A DNA stretch of 64,000 nt, taken from contig LR990060.1 in NCBI GenBank assembly GCA_905147135.1, positions 9,254,001 through 9,318,000 on the forward strand, given 5' to 3'. The notes beneath the pieces are model-generated. The model was not told the origin of the DNA. It did not search any database and saw only the letters and a program-made list of their open reading frames with translations. This document shows positions 21,488 to 31,090 of the stretch, in pieces (position 1 is the first letter of the stretch; every line of letters starts with the position of its first letter). The stretch is from Blastobasis lacticolella (taxonomy: Eukaryota > Arthropoda > Insecta > Lepidoptera > Blastobasidae). A program made the position numbers and the translations under genes.

Positions 21488-21582
21488 CTAGCAGACGCCA
21501 CACAGGCCAGTAGATGCCACACAGGCCAGTATATGCCACAAAGGCTAGTAGATGCCACACAGGCCAGCAGATGCCACTCAGG
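21488..21582 (+). repeat. Five tandem 19-bp repeats
   Basis: The unit CCAGTAGATGCCACACAGG is repeated five times without gaps with 1-3 changes per unit, inside the LTR element's internal region. Confidence 0.92.
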
Positions 21583-23488
21583 CTGAAACAACTTACTTTA
21601 TTACTCACTAAGTACGAACTGAATACCTAATATGTTACAACTGTCTGACCCTAGATCCTTTTTTTACTGCTTATCGTACTATTAGAATTCGATAGAAGGT
21701 AGCCAGCAGGTAGTAGCATGCAGGCGCTACGTATTTGACGCAGTTACTTAACATCGTACGTGTACCCACGAAAGTAATAACATTGGCTGTAACAGTACCT
21801 ATCACCCATTATTTATGTTACCCATACATTTTATTTAAATAACAATATTTTCATGGTACCCCACGACTTCAGGTTACTTTAACAGATTGCGGAAAAACGA
21901 GCTTAATAATTTATTTACTATACAGAGGAAGAAGAACTATAACTCGACGCTATCGAGTAGTCTATAACTTTAATAAGCCGCCTTCGTTATTGTACATCAT
22001 TTACAATTAGTCGGTTTGCACCGTCTATGTTTGGTGTCACATTTAAAAAGACTCATAATCCCTGAAGGAGGGCGCTAGGTCTTTCTCCGAAACGTCATTA
22101 TTTTCATTTCACAACCGAGACATGTTAGTTTCTTTTTCCGTCACGTTCCTTCTTATCCATGTTCCATTGTTAGCGACATTCCATTTCTGTCACAGAATAC
22201 TACATCCTTACGGTATTGCTGCATAAAACGCAGAACTAGCGCCACAATAAAATTGACAGGTCACCTCTGTGCGGTCAAGCTATATAAAAATTACACACCT
22301 GAATACAATTTGCAATTATCGTTAAACTGTTACTTTTTTTTTTCACTAACGTAATATTCAATAATTTTCAACAAAACCCAAATAATAACTTGTTATTGGT
22401 AATCAAAATATTATCTGTTAGAAATTGTATGAAAAGCTACACCTATCGCACACCCCATAATTAAACGCACGCCACTCAAAGACAGAAGAAATACCAGATA
22501 TACACCTACGCCTACGAATGGGGTCACACAAGACTGTATGCTCTGTTCGATTCGACACGAATATAATGAAGGAGTATCATAGTTTGCTATCTATTTCATT
22601 TTAGTAACTGTAGTAAGTTGATAGTATTTATGATAAGTCTGAATTGGAACCTCACGGTAGGTACTCAGGTACTCAAAGTTCTACATTATAAATAAAAACA
22701 AAAACATGTCCTATATGTAGTACCACGAGACACGTATTCCAAAGGAAACAACAATAGTACCAACCATCGAGCAATCACAAAATAACCAGATCATCATTAG
22801 GTACTTATCTTTATTTACATACAACGCTTTTGTACATAGCTTGAAACAGTCACCATCTGGTGGTTCCGCGCCTATAGCATTCACCGGCACGGTAAGCCAA
22901 GGTACCTAACCCCAAGGGGTAGATAACATAACAATTCATTTCTGCTCCTAATAACAATTAATCACCATGAAATAAGCTTTAAGAAAATAAAATTATCACA
23001 TAAAACCTAGTATTCAATCAAACTAACCATACATTGCTCGGTAGACGTGAAACTGTCAATCATCGACAAAGTATTTAACCAGATGGAACCAAAGTAGATC
23101 ACATAACTAAAGTAAAGCTTTGCCCATAAAATAAGGTACCAATCTCTTTTGCTTTTGCCTATACTTTTCATAAAAGTCAAGAATGGGGTGTCATCAGCTG
23201 TTCGTACGAAATCGGCCATTTTTGTTTGTAACAATTATCGATTTTTTTAGGTTTGTCGTAGAAGCCGCCATTTAACCTTTTTTTACCACACCGCATTTGT
23301 GAATTATGATTTTCAAAAACCATATTTCAGTGTACCCTGGCATAAGCCGGGCCTGATCTCTTTCTTGTGTTTGCACCATACTTTTGCCATTTCATCGTAT
23401 CTTCCGCCGCTCAGCATTTCGTACACGCAGTTTATTTGGCATGAAAAAAATAAGATCGAGCATTAACATTGTGGACATGAAGATCTTT

Positions 23489-23501
23489 ATCCCACTTCTG
23501 A
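23489..23501 (-). promoter_or_regulatory. Putative primer binding site (tRNA-Leu)
   Basis: Minus strand TCAGAAGTGGGAT lies directly against the LTR. The match covers the T-arm/acceptor part of tRNA-Leu but not its CCA end, so priming may be imperfect. The tRNA sequence is recalled, not looked up. Confidence 0.5.
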
Positions 23502-24027
23502 TGTCGGAGAAAGGACTAGAGAAGACTCGCCCATGAGCAAGTAATGGCCATCAGAACGTATTTATCGAGATTTCGTAGCAATAAAGGGGTATCTATAGTG
23601 TTTTAAGAATGTATTGTCAAATTAAAGCCACATTTACGAGTTTACAATTGTAGCCGAAACCCGCGGGTTATTTGCAAAACCCTCCACCACCCATGGCCAA
23701 TCTCATCAGGCCGATCCGCGGGAGATGCACCGGGGCTCTTACTAGTTGCCACATACGCACAGCTTGACTCCCTACACATTGTTAACAGTACATCCTGCAC
23801 TCACGTTTCTATTTTCTGGAGCTATCACGCATCTCTTTAACGCATCAGGATCTACGCTTCTTCGCTCTTGAATAGTTTCTAGTTCTTTTTCCCAATATCC
23901 TTGCGGCTGCCGTCGCCGCCATGCTGCTTGTGACGTTGTCATAATAGTTGCAAGCCACCCGTCAGGTGGCGCACCAATCGACATCCAGGCCAAAGATGGA
24001 CTAAGAGACTCATGATCATCTCCGACA
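23502..24027 (-). repeat. LTR (5' LTR in minus orientation)
   Basis: 526 bp, nearly identical to 19909-20436. Differences seen include CAATAAAGGGGTATCTATAG versus CAAAAAAGGGGTATATATAG, CGGGAG versus CAGGAG, and loss of two bases in CAAAGAGATGG. Confidence 0.88.
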
Positions 24028-24328
24028 TATATATATACATATTTTATTTATGAAAGGACATGAGATGGTCTACCACCCCTATGGACCAAATAAAAAATGT
24101 TTGAAATGTATTTATTCTGTCTTCTGTAGAAATTGGTACACAATGTGTTTACAACCACTTTTGATTACATCAGTAATAATTAACATAAAAAGAATTTATT
24201 CGGCCTACTTATTGAAATTGATCTACAATATCTGTGAACCGATAAGCAATTTCAATTATTTAATCAAACTTCACTTTGAAAATTTGCTCTCTACGACAGT
24301 TTGGTATTTGAAAAGAAAACTTTAAAAT

Positions 24329-24456
24329 ACTTTGTGTTGTGTTTGGTGATTTTATCTGCAACAACGACCTACGGCATTTTTCAATGGATTTCGAAATATA
24401 CTTTGTGACTCGGTTGGTGATTCTATCTGGAATAACAACTTACGGCGTGCTTACGG
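24329..24456 (+). repeat. 71-bp diverged direct duplication
   Basis: ACTTTGTGTTGTGTTTGGTG (24329) and ACTTTGTGACTCGGTTGGTG (24400) begin two units that continue in parallel through TTTTATCTGCAACAACGACC / TTCTATCTGGAATAACAACT. Confidence 0.7.
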
Positions 24457-24459
24457 CTT

Positions 24460-26535
24460 TGATACACGGAAATTAAACAATTGTGTGTTCGACACAAATG
24501 TCAAATTTCCATTTCCCTAAACGCTGCTCGTAACAGTATTTACTTTTATGTTAACCTATGGGTACATATTGTATCTTTCTATCAAACACAAAGCTAGAGT
24601 GATTGATATTGTTGTGTTTATTTATCCATCTAGAACAAAAAACTTTCCTTTAGCTCAACATATTAATTAAATTATAAATGAGTTCCAAACGAGCTAAGCC
24701 GCGGACAGAAGCTTGTTTATTAATACTTTATTTCGATAGTGTATCGAGCTAATTAAATTGAATTAAATCAAATTACGTCATTTTCGTTCTTATTTCACTA
24801 ATCATTCATTCGGTGATTCCTCAACCCTATAAATTATCTTTGGTTGCTAGTACGCCATATTTGTTTACCACATAAGACAAATTACAACAAACTAAAATAG
24901 TCAGACTATGAGAGGCTATTTTCAGAAACAGGCATAGGATAATTTAATGGTAACAAATCCTGAAACCATAGTTTATATTCATCAAAACTTACCACAGATA
25001 GATTCACATCATAACATTCATAATTGCATAGCTAGACTTGAGCCTGCTGCAGTCTGGTTGAAGATAGCAGTGTTGAAAATTTGTTGGCAATATATGATTA
25101 ATAGATATAGTTATTTTTATTTTATAATAGATAAGACAGCTTTGAATAATATGTGCCCTTTTTCATGACTTGATACAATTATTTGGCCGAATACTGAATA
25201 TTTCATATCAATGGTCTTGTTGAACAGTTTGATTAACATCAGGCTAACGCCTTAAAACACAAAATAAAGAACGGCCCGCCTCGAGCAGAAAATCGACTAG
25301 AAACAATGCGCCACATATTGACGTTACGTTTACAGGCATTCTCAAGCAGTTTCAAGCAGTGCTCGGTCGCGATTGTTAACGCGAGAATTCGTTGTAGTAT
25401 CGACTTAAATTGAATATTATTTAATTAAACGATATTATTATTGACAAAATAAAAGTACTTGTACGTAACTAAGATTACTTAATAAGAAATTGTAATGGCC
25501 GCCTTAATGGTTTCTGACTAGAAAACTAGGAAATGCCTGTCTAGTCTAATATAAAAAAATCGCTGACCACGTCCCTTCTCCATCATCATTGACTAATATC
25601 ATAATATTGCATTTTCATCAATTTACATGTGTATGAAATTTTCAATTCAATTGATTACCGAGAAGTGGGTCAAATCCCAGGTCATGGATAGGTTATTCTC
25701 AGGGTCTGATGATATAATCAGGTGGCCATGAATTTTTAAAAAGTGAATAGGCAGTAGATTATTATTACAAAACACATTAGAAACATAGTCACAATACAAA
25801 GTACAAAGGCGAGCTTATACCTAAAATAGAGCTCTTCTAGCCAACCTAAATAATTAATATAAAGATATTGGTCCTTTGCAAGGGACATGTTATTGTAAAC
25901 GATCTTTAAAATTCTATTCGATCTTTTAAATAGGTACTCTTTTCAAAATTCAGAATAAATACAGTAGCAACCCTAGTGAGTCGGCCAGTTTAGGTAATCA
26001 TTTTCGAAAACGGCAGCAGTGGACCTTCTTTTAGTTTTCTATTGTGTGCTTAAAGTCATCTGAAAACTTCATATCAAGGTTCTCTTTCTTTCTTTTGCTC
26101 GACAACTTACTACTTTGCTTTTTGCACTGCTTGATATATTATATATTTTTAAAATATATTTTGATACATACTCCTTTATGAAACACGTAGGTATGCAAAA
26201 GAGGTTGGTTCTATTTTTCTTCGCCGGACACCACACTGTATGTAACTTCCTAATAACAACCTTATATTCGGTGATGTTCGACACAAAATAACAAACGGCG
26301 AAACAATCATAGGAGTAAAGTTACCGAACATTCCATAGGAACACCTACTCATATAGATTAATACCTAACCTCATGAAGCAATTACATTAGGTCCTTTACC
26401 CGAATTCGGACAGTTTACCCGAATTTTAGCGGTGATGGGAGACGGTCGCACTGCGTATAGGATCACGAATCAGCCCTGTCTATCGCCTGTGCTATGAGTC
26501 ATAACTTCTATCACTCTACCAACATTATCTTTAGG
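24460..26535. other. Largely anonymous AT-rich DNA
   Basis: A J3-like 3' tail (GAAATGCCTGTCTAGTCTAA plus A-run) lies at 25530-25560. Otherwise no element or gene was recognised. Frames of 71-91 codons lack domains. CCGGACACCACAC at 26224-26236 is only the first bases of a reversed SINE-C. Confidence 0.45.
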
Positions 26536-26542
26536 AGTTTAT

Positions 26543-26765
26543 TCAAGTATTAAATCGTCCAAAAACATATAGGCACATAAGTATTAAAGCATACCTTCCG
26601 AAGAACCGACCAAAACTCGTGGGGGTGTAAGTGTAGTCTCGAGTGTAGACTGCGACTCGGCAAGCGAAGGGCACGACAATGTAGGTCACGAGCATAAGTG
26701 CTTTACCACCATAGGAATAACCATTACCATCATAAGAATCATATTCTTGCACTTGTACTATGCAG
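26543..26765 (-). CDS. Candidate 3' exon of a host gene (hypothetical membrane protein)
   Basis: The minus strand is open from an acceptor-like TTTTAACAG (26774-26766) to a TGA at 26545-26543. About 73 codons read YDSYDGNGYSYGGKALM, then the hydrophobic stretch ALMLVTYIVVPFACRVAVYT, then FGRFFGRYALILMCLYVFGR at the C-terminus. Two hydrophobic segments suggest a small membrane protein. Third codon positions in the middle are rich in G and C (for example CTC GTG ACC TAC ATT GTC GTG CCC TTC), unlike the AT-rich surroundings, which favours real coding. AATAAA overlaps the stop codon. No transposon domain is present. No upstream exon was identified; a minus-strand frame at 27021-27203 is the nearest candidate. 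I do not recognise the protein, and chance cannot be excluded. Confidence 0.4.
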
Positions 26766-27384
26766 CTGTTAAAATATGTTATAGCATGTACCATATCTTC
26801 AGAAAGGAAATTATTTATATTCGCATGTATAGCAAATTTTCTTTGTTAGTTTTCCTTTTTTACCGTACAATAATACTTACCTACTAAGTATATCAAAAAC
26901 AAAAATTGGAGGCAATATAAAAAAAATGCACAAACACACTTATGCTCTTGTACTGCCCAAAACCGCCAACAACCCGAAACTGTTTCAGCGCTTACGGGCA
27001 CCCGAATTCGTGGCGGCGACCTAATCTACTCGCACCATTATAGAGTACGCAGTACACGGTAACTCAATCATCTTTCTCCCCAAAGACCGCAAGGGAACTT
27101 TGCTCATACCTCCTTTATTATTTCTGATTAATTTCTGTAGTGTGAGAAGACCCCGGGGAGCAGCATCCGTTTCTATGTTCACACGTCCCTGTGTGATGTA
27201 CATCTCTCTGTGTGTAGGTACATTACATTATTTTAATTGTTGGTTCCCATAGTTGCGCATTCATGCACATCGTTTAGTTTCGACTTCGTATTTAGAAACG
27301 ACGTTGTGCAAAGCCGAACTAGCTGATGTGTAATATTTACCACTGACATATTCTGTATGTGCCTCACTGACCTCTATATCGGTG

Positions 27385-27555
27385 GATAGCTTTTTTGTCC
27401 GCAATTTTGTCCGCATCAAATTCAAAAGGTACTACGTTCCAGACCCATTCCCGTCGGAACCACATTTAATTTCTGGGAAAACTATAGTCTATGTTACTAG
27501 CTGACAATGTAGCTTTCTATAAGTGAAAGAATTTATAAAATCGGTTACGTAGGGT
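27385..27555 (+). repeat. Dispersed lepidopteran-type repeat fragment
   Basis: TTTGTCCGCATCAAATTCAA, GGGAAAACTATAGTCTATGT and AGTGAAAGAATTTATAAAAT resemble the TCGTCCGC-type repeats at 15933 and 52320. Confidence 0.4.
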
Positions 27556-27561
27556 GGCGCT

Positions 27562-27735
27562 GAATAGAATAGAATATTTTTATTGCGTAAAATGTGGTGT
27601 TGAACATATCTTAATTAACATTTTAACACAGGTTCACCCACTTTGCCAGAATCTGGCATGCAATAATTTATAATAATTTAATTAACATTGGTAACAGTGT
27701 GAATTTTTCCATGCCTAAGTATAATAAGAGAGGTA
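27562..27735 (-). mobile_element. LINE 3' end with (TATTC)n-type tail
   Basis: Read on the minus strand the block ends AATATTCTATTCTATTCAGC, a short-repeat tail. A similar tail opens 55640-55920. No coding remains. Confidence 0.5.
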
Positions 27736-27939
27736 GATGGAGTATTCCGTTTGAATTGAAGCCTCCGACTTAGGAAGTGCCTCCACTTTACAGAATAACG
27801 TAGCCAAATAATCTATTTGAAATTATATTATGTTTCTGACGGTGAGTAAGGTCTCCAGGCCTCCATGGGATGGGGATTTGGGTGAACCATGGCTTTGGCA
27901 GTGGAGGGGTATTTGCTTTTTGCTCTCAGATCAACTTTT

Positions 27940-28305
27940 CATAGGTAGGCAACGCATTGGCAACGGATACCCTAGTGATGCAGCAATTAGTTACCACTTT
28001 CCATCAGTTGGCCCGCTCACCAGTTTGCCTACCGTATGACGAGTGTTCAGGCATTTCGGCATCGTCTGGTTTTGGAAACGCCTGAAATTAAAATTATAAT
28101 TTTTACGCAGGCGTTTGGGCCAACAAAAAAAAATTCTATAAGAAAATATTTTTTTACCGACTGTCCTAAAACAATTTTTAAGATCATTTAAAATGGCAGA
28201 CGCTTGAAAAAAATATTAATTTTAGTGCATCAGTCGTTTCGGCCAAAACCGGGCCGGGCCGAAATACCTGAACACTCCGTATGACATAAAAATAAATATG
28301 ATATT
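27940..28305 (+). pseudogene. J2 LINE 3' end, split by a MITE
   Basis: TAGGCAACGCATTGGCAACG, GTTACCACTTTCCATCAGTT and GCCCGCTCACCAGTTTGCCT form the J2 3' end. It reads on across the MITE as CCGTATGAC...ATAAAAATAAAT, matching the tails at 13999 and 60185. Confidence 0.8.
28041..28277. mobile_element. 237-bp MITE with 8-bp target duplication
   Basis: Termini GAGTGTTCAGGCATTTCGGC (28041-28060) and GCCGAAATACCTGAACACTC (28258-28277) are inverted complements with one mismatch over 20 bp. The flanks CGTATGAC (28033-28040 and 28278-28285) are an exact 8-bp duplication. The surrounding J2 LINE end supplies the empty site. No ORF. An 8-bp duplication points to hAT- or P-type transposases; the terminal sequence does not obviously match the usual hAT CAG start. 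Confidence 0.93.
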
Positions 28306-28309
28306 TTTA

Positions 28310-28890
28310 TAGACAGCAATTCTTATTGTAAGAGCGCTGACACCATAACAACATTTCAGTTCCAGCTTCCCGTCGAAATCAAATACCAAGTGCGATTAGT
28401 GCCCTCAATAACTTTTAAAACTAGCGCGCAACTTCGTCTGTAATACATCGATGGGTATAGGTGATAAATTTGCTCGCAACTAGAGACTCGGAGCTATGCT
28501 CGAACGAAGGAACTGAACTAACAAACTTGAAGCCTTTGGGAATTCATCAACTCCACCCGCTGTAGACTATAACGAAGAGATAAGTGTGTAATATTTCTAG
28601 GGAGTTTGAGAAGAACAGCATGTTTCACAAGGTACTATTAAATTATAAAGAATTTAGAATGTGGTTTTATAAAAACGGTTGGGTGGGAATATAAGGATAT
28701 CATTCATGGTCTATTGAATGGTCTTTTTTTCATGGTCTAAAATGCTGAAAGTACTGGCCAAAAAACTATATTGACATTTTCAGATGAGTGTTTACAACTC
28801 CTAACATTTTTAACCCACGACAAAAAAAGGGAAGTGTGAGGAAAGTAGGCACGTTGAATTTCAGGATAAGTTTCAGATGCTCTAGGTTGA
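28310..28890. other. Unassigned DNA
   Basis: No element or gene recognised before the TAA repeat at 28895. Confidence 0.4.
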
Positions 28891-28894
28891 TTTG

Positions 28895-29575
28895 TATAAT
28901 AATAATAATAGCACTACACCAATGGCCCCCGCTACCGGTGGTGCAGTGCGACGCATGCGATGGACTCAGTCTATGAATGAAAATGTCATGCGCGCCTATT
29001 ATGGGGCTATAAGAAGGTTTATGATTCGGTGACTTACTCTTGGATGAGACGGATCTTGGAGCTGTATAAGATCTATGCAACTTTAAGATCTTTCTTAGAT
29101 GCATGTATGAGGCAGTGGATCACAGTCCTTAGTCAACCAGAGGGCGAAGATGTCCATTCTGCTCCCCAGGACTTTATAAGGATTGAGCGAGGAATTTTTC
29201 AGTTCGATAGTTTGAGGCGGTAGACGGAAGCCTTTTCCCGCTGTCCTTGGCAGACGAGAACTGGCGCAAACCAAAGGTGCTAAGCACCATAGACCGCAAA
29301 GAAGTATAGAAGAGCAAGGAGCTACATGGGCGGTTCTACAGGGCCTTGACAGGGCTTGATGTAGATCTGCTCGCCTCGGTGAACTAGCTACGCTTTGGTG
29401 ATCTCTTCGGGGAAACAGAGGGTTTTATTTGTACAATTGTTGACGAGGTTATCATGACAAATAACTACAACAATACAACGGAGGTATAATCTGAAGGACG
29501 GTACGGTTGATATTTATATCGCATGCCGCTGTCCAGGAGAGTCACTTAGGCAGGCTGTAAGTTTATTTTACTTAG
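28895..29575 (+). pseudogene. R4/Dong-like LINE, internally deleted
   Basis: Pieces match the intact-looking element at 34080-37963 in the same order. VRRMRWTQSMNENVMRAYYG (28945-29010) is the N-terminal motif. RILELYKIYATLRSFLDACM to RIERGIFQFDS (29046-29215) is RT motif A to B. KELHGRFY, LRFGDLFGETEGFI and LKDGTVDI (29310-29515) precede the CCHC region. Large deletions lie between the pieces, and stops interrupt the last one. A TATAATAATAATAATA run at 28895-28910 sits right at the 5' edge, as for the larger copy. The RT catalytic motif and endonuclease are missing, so the copy is dead. Confidence 0.85.
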
Positions 29576-31088
29576 TTTATTTAATTAGTTGTACATTTGT
29601 AATTAGTAGTCTGTAGTTATTTATATCATTGTTATAATCTGTTTGAATTTTTAATAAAGTTAGTAAAAATCATAAATAATAAATAATCATATACATGTAA
29701 CAAGCCAAATTTTATCTAAATACGTTGAGTAGGAAAATATTAATAGAATCAAGTAATCTCTACTAGATCAATATAATATTTATCTAAAAATAACCTGTAT
29801 TGTGTTTCGCCACGTAAAAAAGACGATCCACTATTGCTTGTCTTTCATTAGTAGACAAAGACCGGAATGACTAAATCGTTTCCGAAAGCGCCGGCAAATT
29901 CTAGCAAATTCGCTACACGAAGCGATAGATCCGAAAATCGCATTAAAGCCCTCTTACACAAGCGGCTGGACAGCTCTATCCGGATCTTTAGAACTAAATT
30001 CAGTTTTCGAACTATATTATAGTAGAACCGTTCGTTAACAGTGTTCAGTTAGGTAATTCATTTTACATCGAATACATTTCAAACAGTATTATAATACTAA
30101 CTGATACATACGATACGGAATAAACTGCCATAATTAAAAGAAAGGGCGTAATTAAAAGTTTTCTCAAAAATGAGATTTTAATTACTCTGTATTTTAAAAC
30201 AATAGGTGCTTCTGCTGAATTTTATTCATTTCGATAAATTAACCTTTTCTCCAAAATCCATAGGGATTAGAGACGTAATTGGTGATCTAAAAAGAAAAAG
30301 ATACTAAAGACATTAAAAAGACGCATTTCATGAAACTTAGAAGAAAAGACCGTAACTAACAATAATACCGTCCGATATTCATAAATTTAAATAAAATATT
30401 TGTGTCATTTAAGTTGATAAAAAGGCATAAATAACCGATGGTCAAAATTATGTCAATCTTTTATAAAAATATTTTTTTCAGGAGTATCTAAATATTACAT
30501 TGATTAAACAACAAGGACCGAATTCTCGTAACAACTTTATGTAATTGTGTGTATTTTGTTTCGTGGGCTTCCTTATAGGTATGCTAATTGGTAAAATAAC
30601 AGACCCCCCCATAAATATTAAAACATGCCAAAGAAAGAGCTCCTAAATGATTGTCGTATTTCTTCCTCCGCCAACGAAAACATTTGCAAAACGAACGGCG
30701 TTTACCTACAATTTAATTTTCACGTTTAATAAATAAAATAATAACGATACTTTTTTCATCCCAAACAAATTTTCAGGGTTGTTGTGAACATTTCCTTGTA
30801 AACATTTGATTTCGTCTTGAATTAAATGTCAATTTTGTGAACGAAATTACTTCCTCCACGTGTCAGCTTGTCGTCTCAGATTGCGCTTTTCCTTTAGGTG
30901 CTAGTAAATATTCATGCAGGCATCAAAACTCATGTGTTCTCTTTAGAAAGAAACAGTTATTTATCAGTGATTTTTTTTCAGAATGTAGAAGTATTGGTAG
31001 TATAATTGTGATATTTATAAATAATTACATAATAGAAGCGTTATTAAATTACGATACAGTACAAACATACATACATACAAACATAAAA
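29576..31088. other. AT-rich DNA upstream of the CR1-like ORF
   Basis: 29640-29700 looks like a LINE 3' end (TTTTTAATAAAGTTAGTAAA). The 5' UTR of the element at 31.1 kb must begin somewhere here, but no boundary is visible. The frame 30837-31091 has no ATG. Confidence 0.45.
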
Positions 31089-31090
31089 TA

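Larger units (their letters stand above)
20437..23501 (-). other. Internal region of the LTR element, non-coding
   Basis: No retroviral or copia-like domain was found in any frame. A minus-strand frame at 23007-23234 contains ADFVRTADDTPFLTFMKSIG about 270 bp after the primer site, where gag would begin, but it ends quickly and is unrecognised. Confidence 0.7.
19909..24027 (-). mobile_element. Coding-free LTR retrotransposon (LARD-like)
   Basis: Two direct repeats, 19909-20436 and 23502-24027, both start TGTCGGAG and end CTCCGACA, as LTRs do. They enclose 3065 bp with no gag, protease, RT or integrase frame; the longest open frame is 75 codons. The flanks are TATATA on each side, inside an AT run, so the target duplication is 4-6 bp but cannot be fixed. 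On the minus strand the base after the LTR begins TCAGAAGTGGGAT (23489-23501), complementary to the 3' arm of insect tRNA-Leu as I recall it, which suggests a minus-strand element. No clear polypurine tract was seen next to the other LTR. The LTRs differ by only a few changes and a 2-bp indel, so the insertion is young and was presumably mobilised in trans. Confidence 0.85.

Noticed and set aside
21488..21582. CRISPR array
   Set aside because: The units are contiguous 19-bp repeats without spacers in a eukaryotic retroelement.
26224..26236. Another SINE-C copy
   Set aside because: Only about 13 bases of the head match; too short to call.
27021..27203. 60-codon minus-strand frame as an exon next to 26.5 kb
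   Set aside because: No recognisable domain, no clear splice sites, and no link to the downstream frame could be shown.
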